DNA of 12,141 nucleotides from an uncultured Allobaculum sp. (GTDB taxonomy: Bacteria; Bacillota_I; Bacilli_A; Erysipelotrichales; Erysipelotrichaceae): NCBI GenBank assembly GCA_910577085.1, contig CAJTLE010000088.1, positions 1-12,141 on the forward strand, read 5' to 3'. Positions 8,371 to 12,141 of this stretch are shown in pieces. Positions within the stretch are counted from its first letter, which is position 1; each line of letters begins with the position of its first letter. Under the pieces are notes generated by a model. It was not told the origin of the DNA and did no database searches. It worked only from the letters and a program-made list of their open reading frames with translations. Made by a program: the position numbers and the translations under genes.

Positions 8371-8418
8371 GAGACCTGCCTGAGATGAACAAAGACCAGG
8401 CAGGAATCAAAAAACTAA
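8361..8418. repeat. Long inverted repeat upstream of the operon (22-bp arms)
   Basis: Arm 8361-8382 pairs with arm 8397-8418: 12 bp (TTAGTTTTTTGA with TCAAAAAACTAA), a 2-nt mismatch, then 8 bp (CCTGCCTG with CAGGCAGG), around a 14-nt loop. On either strand the hairpin is preceded by T residues and followed by A residues, the reverse of an intrinsic terminator. It overlaps the T-tracts of repeat copy 4 and lies 112-170 bp before the FHA start. It may be a leader RNA structure, a protein-binding operator or an old mobile-element remnant; the sequence does not decide. Confidence 0.75.
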
Positions 8419-8488
8419 GGTTACTCATATCAGCAGAACAAAAGAGCCGCATGAAAGATTTTCCGGGTTTGAGCTGGAAAGGAACGGG

Positions 8489-8661
8489 TATGAGAGAAAA
8501 ACAGGGCTCAAAACAAATCTTGTATGAGGGCCAAAAGCTGACTGCTCTTGTCTTTTAGAAGCGCTTGGCGGATGCTTCTTTACCGCTGACATCTTGATAT
8601 ACGCAAAATTCGAATGTTGTTTCGGCATCTTACGATTTTTTTGTTTTTCGACTCTGTCAGG
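8489..8661 (-). repeat. Degenerate repeat copy 1, possible ECF-type promoter
   Basis: This stretch matches 8757-8930 at an offset of 268 bp, with only a 1-nt net gap. Conserved blocks, read leftward, are an A-tract pair, CGAAAC (8619-8624), a 15-nt spacer, CGTATA (8598-8603), an identical downstream block through the GTAAAGAAGCATCC segment, and a terminal TTTTTCTCTCATA block. A 60-nt inner part is only about 60% identical. Substitutions there do not concentrate at third codon positions in any frame, so I read it as non-coding. Confidence 0.7.
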
Positions 8662-8709
8662 AACGGTCAACCCAGACCTCTCGAAAAACATGGAATAAAG
8701 GTCAGCGGG

Positions 8710-8759
8710 ATAAAAAGCCTGATGGGATGTTCTCTGACTGGGACAGAAGGGCTTTTTAT
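8710..8759. terminator. Possible weak bidirectional terminator or hairpin between repeats
   Basis: A perfect 10-bp inverted repeat (ATAAAAAGCC at 8710-8719 with GGCTTTTTAT at 8750-8759) has a 30-nt loop that can fold further (TGTTC with GGACA). A run of five T residues follows on either strand. The loop is long for an efficient terminator, so the role is uncertain. It lies between repeat copies 1 and 2. Confidence 0.35.
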
Positions 8760-8930
8760 GAGAGAAAAACCGGGCTAAAAGCAAGTCGAGGGTGAGCATG
8801 GAAGTCTGGCCGTCCTGGTCTTGCAAGAGCGATTACTGGATGCTTCTTTACCGCTGACATCTTGATATACGCGAAAATGGGATGTTGTTTCGCCTTCTTG
8901 CAGATTTTTTTGATTTTTTATCGAGTCAGG
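8757..8930 (-). repeat. Degenerate repeat copy 2, possible ECF-type promoter
   Basis: This copy has the same block order as copy 1: A-tracts, CGAAAC (8887-8892), a 15-nt spacer, CGTATA (8866-8871), the same 20-base core GCGTATATCAAGATGTCAGC and GTAAAGAAGCATCC, and a TTTTTCTCTCATA end block. A small stem (GCGAAA with TTTCGC) spans the putative -35/-10 spacer. It has no ATG-initiated reading frame with a ribosome binding site. Confidence 0.7.
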
Positions 8931-8949
8931 GTTTTGGCTGCCACCAGAA

Positions 8950-9090
8950 AGCATAAAAACAGGAGTGCCGCAGGCTGCTCTTGTTTTGTGATTGTGCAGC
9001 CAGCCATGCTTTAACCTGGCTGACACTCTCATATACGCGATCTTTGAATTGCTGTATCGTCGGATGACAAAGTTTTTGATTTTCTTTGAT
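8950..9090 (-). repeat. Degenerate repeat copy 3 (outermost)
   Basis: Read leftward, this copy has A-tracts, CGATAC (9054-9059), a 16-nt spacer, CGTATA (9032-9037), GTGTCAGC, then ACAAGAGCAG and CCTGTTTTT blocks shared with copy 1 (copy 3 is about 25 nt shorter between them). Downstream of the core, CAGCCAG and CTGGCTG can form a 7-bp stem. A GC-rich hairpin near 8962-8980 precedes the T run, which could end a short RNA of about 70 nt. Confidence 0.55.
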
Positions 9091-9264
9091 TTGTGTCTTC
9101 TGTTGGCCAAATCCGGAATTTCTGAGGCTGAAATCTGCTTTGAATCTTTCTTTGTATCTTTTGCTTCGGTCCGTCTTGATTCCCTGCTTTTGTCTTTCTT
9201 GTTCAGAGATGATCTGGAATTCTTTTAATCAGCAGCTTTGTTCTGGATTTGGCATACTACGGGT

Positions 9265-9843
9265 ATGCGATATCAACGTTTAACTTCAAAAAAATCAAAA
9301 GCAGCAGGACTGATTGCTCTGTATCTGCTGCTTGTGCTTCTTTCTGTCTGGATTGGATTTCAGATTGATAGTGTTCAGGAAAATCTGACGGGGCTTGGCT
9401 GGAAAAACGGCCAGCTGTTCTTGATGGGCATTTATTGTCTGCTTGCCTGCGGATATAATGGATGGCTTTCCTGGAAGGTGCTGTCGCAGGCGGGATATCC
9501 CAGACAGGGGCGTTTGAGTGGATTGATGTGGGCCCTTATGGCTTTGGGCGCTCTCATTCCATGGAAAGATCCTGGTCTGGAAGCCACTTTGGATCTTCAT
9601 TCTCTGGTCTGCACCGCCGCAATTATTGCCAATGGGCTCATCTGGCTTTGGGTGCTGGCCTATGGCTTTGCCAATCCATCTTTCAGATCGATCTGCCAGC
9701 TTGTACTTGGCTGTCTGATTCTGAGTGTGGCCATTTTTGCGGCCAGTGGCTGCGTCAGCTATCTTTGCGAAGCGGCTTATGTTCTGTCCAATGGACTGGT
9801 TCTGCTCTTTGCGGTCATAAAAAAAGCGGATGATTTCAGCTGA
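9265..9843 (+). CDS. Six-helix integral membrane protein of unknown function
   Basis: This 192-residue protein has six hydrophobic segments, at about 13-34, 50-70, 82-100, 114-135, 142-165 and 168-186. It has a basic N-terminus (RLTSKKSK) and short loops. I do not recognise a family, and no catalytic motif is evident. The ATG at 9265 is used because the alternative TTG at 9238 has no better signal. Neither start has a clear Shine-Dalgarno sequence, so the exact N-terminus is uncertain. It is transcribed away from the operon and runs head-on into the 419-residue membrane protein gene, overlapping it by 8 bp. The last five residues (ADDFS) come from a palindrome shared with that gene. Cys and Trp are fairly frequent in the helices. 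Confidence 0.75.
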   Translation: MRYQRLTSKKSKAAGLIALYLLLVLLSVWIGFQIDSVQENLTGLGWKNGQLFLMGIYCLLACGYNGWLSWKVLSQAGYPRQGRLSGLMWALMALGALIPWKDPGLEATLDLHSLVCTAAIIANGLIWLWVLAYGFANPSFRSICQLVLGCLILSVAIFAASGCVSYLCEAAYVLSNGLVLLFAVIKKADDFS

Positions 9844-9855
9844 AATCATCCGCTT
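9824..9855. terminator. Perfect 32-bp palindrome containing both convergent stop codons; terminator for the minus-strand gene
   Basis: Bases 9824-9855 are a perfect palindrome centred on CAGCTG (9837-9842). The plus-strand stop TGA is 9841-9843 and the minus-strand stop is 9836-9838. Leftward, the hairpin is followed by seven T residues (complement of 9819-9825), a good intrinsic terminator for the minus gene. Rightward there is no U tract directly after the stem (TTCAAG follows), so termination of the plus gene is less sure. Confidence 0.8.
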
Positions 9856-11095
9856 CAAGTAAGTGGCTTTCGTCAATTTTTTTCAGATAGTTTTTTGCAT
9901 TGCGTACGAAGTAGAGCTTATTGCCAGTTTCCAGTACTTTTTCAAAATACATCTTGGCAATGACATAGTCTCGCTGAACAAAAGAGATCAGCGCAATGTA
10001 ATACTCACAATCGGACTTCTGCAAATTGGTCATCGAGCGCTTCAACAGATTCAGATAATATTTCTTGCATGTATTGAAGTCGCCTTTCATCAGATTGATT
10101 TTATTTTCAAGAGCGGCCAGTTCTTCGGATTTGACCATCATCCCCATCGCACCAAGCTGCGGACGAAGATTGGTCATTTCTTCTTTGCATCGATTCAAGC
10201 CATTTTCGTCTTTGAGCAGATAGTAGATATAGCCCATCAGCGAATAGTAAGCCATCAGATTATTTGTGGTCGAACGCGGGAAGGCAATCAGAACATCCTG
10301 AGCCAGGCTTGGTTCATTCAGATAGATCAGACACTGGGCAAAGAGCGCTCTGTTTTTAATTTTGTAGTGACTTCCGCTTTTTGACATATAGATCAGTGCA
10401 GAAAGGCATCCTTCCGGATTGCATTCATTAATCAGGATTGAAGCAATCGAATTGTAGCTGCTGGCCCGGATTCTTGCCAGGTACTGGAAAGCAAAAATGC
10501 AGACCAGAACCAGGAGCATAGAGATAAAGAGATTTTCCAGGAAGAACATTGCACAGAACACGGCAACCAGTCCCAATATGTAGGCAAGGTTGACTTTGAA
10601 CAGTGTCTTTTTTGTATCCTCAGCTACAGCTTCGTACTTTGGATCCAGCTTGTGATGAAGCAGATAGATCCGAACGATCTCATCATCACCAGAAATATTG
10701 GCTTTTGAATAGCCGCGCTTGGTCTGTAAGTTCAGGGAAATCCATCCATACAGATCAACGACGATCATGATCGGCAAAGCAAACATGCCAAGTGAAATTG
10801 CATAATCAGGAAGCATGATTGCCGCTAGCATGAACAGATACATCGTTCCTGGGTATTTGCTTGAAATCAAGCTTCCGATCAGGAAGACATTCAGCAGTCC
10901 TGCAAATCCAAGACCTCCTGATACGCCGATCAGCCACGGATTGGATTCAAAGACAGTGACTACAGCAGCTGGCATGGTTTCATTGATTATCGACTGGAAC
11001 AGATCATTCGAACTGAAAAACATCGTCATGGCAAATCCAATGATAAACGCACCAATCAGAGAGAAAAACTGGCTTTTACATTTATATTTCCACAT
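9836..11095 (-). CDS. Multi-pass membrane protein with C-terminal TPR-like helical repeats (unknown function)
   Basis: This 419-residue protein has about six membrane helices (about 8-26, 54-77, 83-102, 103-122, 167-186, 187-206). A soluble loop of about 45 residues lies between the fourth and fifth. Residues 213-405 are a soluble region of helical pairs resembling tetratricopeptide repeats (for example AYYSLMGYIYYLLKDENG and AKMYFEKVLETG). The likely role is protein-protein interaction at the inner face of the membrane; I cannot name a family or substrate. I chose the ATG at 11095, with GGAGAGG 7 nt upstream and a membrane helix right after. A 62-residue upstream extension lacks such a signal. 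The gene looks more AT-rich than the T7SS-like operon. It ends inside the shared palindrome. Confidence 0.85.
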   Translation of the reverse strand: MWKYKCKSQFFSLIGAFIIGFAMTMFFSSNDLFQSIINETMPAAVVTVFESNPWLIGVSGGLGFAGLLNVFLIGSLISSKYPGTMYLFMLAAIMLPDYAISLGMFALPIMIVVDLYGWISLNLQTKRGYSKANISGDDEIVRIYLLHHKLDPKYEAVAEDTKKTLFKVNLAYILGLVAVFCAMFFLENLFISMLLVLVCIFAFQYLARIRASSYNSIASILINECNPEGCLSALIYMSKSGSHYKIKNRALFAQCLIYLNEPSLAQDVLIAFPRSTTNNLMAYYSLMGYIYYLLKDENGLNRCKEEMTNLRPQLGAMGMMVKSEELAALENKINLMKGDFNTCKKYYLNLLKRSMTNLQKSDCEYYIALISFVQRDYVIAKMYFEKVLETGNKLYFVRNAKNYLKKIDESHLLEADDFS

Positions 11096-11102
11096 TAAAC
11101 TA

Positions 11103-11109
11103 CCTCTCC
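11103..11109 (-). promoter_or_regulatory. Ribosome binding site that decides the TPR membrane protein start
   Basis: GGAGAGG lies 7 nt before the ATG at 11095, giving a 419-residue product rather than the longer frame that begins at 11281. Confidence 0.85.
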
Positions 11110-11164
11110 AGATATGTATTCGTTTCAAAGCAGTTATCAGACAGTCTGTAAAACTGCATAGTTC

Positions 11165-11170
11165 AGTATA
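11165..11170 (-). promoter_or_regulatory. Candidate -10 element for the TPR membrane protein gene
   Basis: TATACT read leftward lies about 70 bp before the ATG at 11095. The matching -35 position has only a weak hexamer, so this is a tentative promoter with a leader of about 60 nt. Confidence 0.35.
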
Positions 11171-11681
11171 CAAAAGGCTTTTCGCTAAAATGATGGGAAT
11201 CTGGCTATGATCGTGTGAAATTATGAGAGAGAAAGTACCGATACTTAGTTCGGAATAAATCCCTTCCAGCATGGGGGCCATTCTCTGGTTTTCCAGGTGC
11301 GTTTTTCCTCCTATCTCAGATCAGAAAAACAAAATCGATCCTTGATCCTTTTGTATTGTGAAAACAAAACAGACTGACCATTCCAGTAAGCCTGTTCTTA
11401 CTTTCATCAATTTATCCTGAATCCTGTATTCTATGCAACGAATAAGAACTGCAAAATGTCGTTTTAATCATTTAGACCATATTTATCCTGAGATTTATCC
11501 CGGACATACGATAATTCATCCGGATTATAAAATATTTAACAAATCGATTATTTTGGCTGGACGCCCCTTATTCTTTCTGGTAATATCTTACCTGCGTCCG
11601 GGAGAGATCTTCACCGAAGAGATCTTCTGGAAAACAAAAATCAGTTCCAGTCAAACTTCTGAAAAAAATAAAAATTTCTGT
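11171..11681. other. AT-rich intergenic region, no gene seen
   Basis: No reading frame here has a ribosome binding site or a recognisable product. A 96-codon plus-strand frame from 11433 runs into the tRNA promoter and looks spurious. There is a short direct repeat of GAGATCTTC near 11604-11626. No other RNA gene or mobile-element end could be identified. Confidence 0.6.
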
Positions 11682-11710
11682 TTGACATTCGATTCTGAAT
11701 TTTGTATTCT
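11682..11710 (+). promoter_or_regulatory. Sigma-A promoter for tRNA-Ser
   Basis: TTGACA (11682-11687), a 17-bp spacer and TATTCT (11705-11710). Transcription would start near 11717, about 14 nt before the mature tRNA end. Confidence 0.85.
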
Positions 11711-11730
11711 GAATAGGCGCTAAGGCGAAT

Positions 11731-11820
11731 GGAGTTGTGTCCGAGCGGTTTAAGGTGCAGTCTTGGAAAGGCTGTGTAGGAGCAATCTTACCCAGGGTTC
11801 GAATCCCTGCAACTCCGCCA
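11731..11820 (+). tRNA. tRNA-Ser (anticodon GGA)
   Basis: This 90-nt tRNA has an encoded CCA. The acceptor arms GGAGTTG and CAACTCC form 7 bp with discriminator G. The anticodon stem (CAGTC with GGCTG) carries the loop TTGGAAA, giving anticodon GGA, which reads UCC and UCU. The long variable arm is typical of serine tRNAs, and the T-arm contains GGTTCGAATCC. It has its own promoter and two terminators, so it is a single-gene unit. Confidence 0.97.
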
Positions 11821-11832
11821 TTTGAAAGTAAC

Positions 11833-11864
11833 TGCAAATCGAATTAAAGTGAATTCGATCTGCA
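11833..11864 (+). other. Hairpin just downstream of the tRNA
   Basis: TGCA (11833-11836) and ATCGAATT (11838-11845) pair with AATTCGAT (11852-11859) and TGCA (11861-11864), with one mismatch and a 6-nt loop. There is no U tract, so it is not itself a terminator. It may protect or help process the tRNA precursor 3' end. Confidence 0.5.
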
Positions 11865-11878
11865 TTGTATATATTAAC

Positions 11879-11903
11879 GGCCTGAATTTCAGGTCTTTTT
11901 TTT
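11879..11903 (+). terminator. Intrinsic terminator 1 after tRNA-Ser
   Basis: A 7-bp stem (GGCCTGA with TCAGGTC, including one G-U pair) with a 3-nt loop is followed by eight T residues (11896-11903). It lies about 60 bp after the tRNA. Confidence 0.8.
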
Positions 11904-11911
11904 CGGAATTT

Positions 11912-11946
11912 GGAAGCAGTCTATTCTCCTCTGCTTCCTTTTTTTT
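11912..11946 (+). terminator. Intrinsic terminator 2 after tRNA-Ser
   Basis: A perfect 8-bp stem (GGAAGCAG 11912-11919 with CTGCTTCC 11931-11938) with an 11-nt loop is followed by eight T residues. It lies only 8 bp past the first terminator, forming a tandem pair on the same strand. Confidence 0.85.
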
Positions 11947-12024
11947 CTGTAACCCCTGCATGCATTATTCCTAAAAAAGCGCAAAAAGCCCCTATCAATC
12001 AAATCCAATATCAATTCTAGCTAT

Positions 12025-12141
12025 TTATGCATCTAATATAGCTAGCTGATCTGGTGTCAAAGTTACCCCGAAATGTTGAAGTTTCTTCTTGAGTGAAGTG
12101 ATCTTTCCTTCTCGTTCTTTCTTTTCAAAGTAATCTGGTCC
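12025..12141 (-). CDS. C-terminal fragment of an unidentified gene, possibly a transposase
   Basis: The minus strand is open from the window edge to TAA at 12025-12027, giving the last 38 residues of a protein that continues beyond the window. It starts GPDYFEKKEREGKI and ends TPDQLAILDA. The basic, helical end with 'DYFEKK...LKKKLQHFG' resembles the C-termini of some bacterial transposases, but I cannot assign an IS family. No inverted end of an insertion sequence was found. An 8-bp inverted repeat (CTAGCTAT 12017-12024 with ATAGCTAG 12038-12045) surrounds the stop codon. Confidence 0.5.
   Translation of the reverse strand, partial: GPDYFEKKEREGKITSLKKKLQHFGVTLTPDQLAILDA

Noticed and set aside
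8361..8418. Intrinsic terminator
   Set aside because: The stem is followed by A residues, not T, on both strands.
8425..8826. 133-codon minus-strand frame in the repeat region
   Set aside because: It needs a TTG start without a ribosome binding site, crosses repeat copy 1, and the matching frame in copy 2 has a stop just before the core and no start. Divergence between copies shows no third-position bias.
8290..9090. CRISPR array
   Set aside because: The repeats are few, widely and unevenly spaced (166-281 bp) and degenerate, and no cas genes are present.
8775..9110. 111-codon minus-strand frame in the repeat region
   Set aside because: It has a TTG start with no Shine-Dalgarno sequence and a low-complexity basic composition. 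It crosses two repeat cores in different relative frames, so it is unlikely to be a real gene.
11096..11281. 62-residue N-terminal extension of the TPR membrane protein
   Set aside because: A strong GGAGAGG directly before the ATG at 11095 and a membrane helix right after it mark the shorter start. A candidate promoter lies inside the extension.
11433..11723. 96-codon plus-strand frame before the tRNA
   Set aside because: It has no ribosome binding site, runs through the tRNA promoter, and its product has no recognisable pattern.

Overview
The window looks like a chromosomal segment of a low-to-mid GC Gram-positive bacterium (Bacillota). The evidence is strong AAAGGAG or GGAGAGG ribosome binding sites, intrinsic terminators with long U tracts, a tRNA-Ser with an encoded CCA, and genes resembling the Bacillota type VII (ESX/Ess, T7SSb) secretion family. 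An Erysipelotrichia-like host is possible, but that is a guess from general gene style.

Positions 59-8249 (minus strand) hold a four-gene operon that reads leftward and ends at a clear terminator (59-96). In transcription order the genes are: (1) a 685-aa protein with a DUF6382-like N-terminal domain, a long polar linker and a C-terminal FHA domain; (2) a 429-aa membrane-anchored Ser/Thr protein kinase-like protein with the length and layout of EssB (kinase fold, one membrane helix, helical C-terminal domain) but with most catalytic residues retained; (3) a 686-aa acidic, Ser/Pro/Gln/Ala-rich protein with beta-rich domains and a C-terminal hydrophobic anchor followed by four arginines; (4) an 893-aa EssC/EccC-like FtsK/SpoIIIE ATPase with a degenerate FHA-like N-terminus, two membrane helices and only one intact ATPase module. 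Two of the three junctions overlap by 26 bp. No WXG100 substrate, EsaA or EssA homologue is visible. The locus therefore looks like a pared-down or divergent T7SS-like machine, probably using phospho-threonine signalling between kinase and FHA domains. This is the most notable system in the window.

Positions 8250-9264 form a 1-kb intergenic region with no convincing gene. It contains four degenerate tandem repeats sharing the core GCGTATATCAAGATGTCAGC (read leftward), A-tracts, a 22-bp-arm inverted repeat just upstream of the operon, and other hairpins. Each repeat core can be read as an ECF-sigma-like promoter (GAAAC-type -35, CGTATA -10, 15-16 bp spacer) pointing into the operon. This is a hypothesis.

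Positions 9265-11095 contain two convergent membrane-protein genes of unknown function, a six-helix 192-aa protein (+) and a 419-aa membrane protein with TPR-like repeats (-). They overlap by 8 bp inside a perfect 32-bp palindrome, so both proteins end in the same residues, ADDFS.

Positions 11682-11946 carry a strong sigma-A promoter, tRNA-Ser(GGA) and two tandem intrinsic terminators. The right edge (12025-12141, minus) holds the last 38 codons of an unidentified gene, possibly a transposase.
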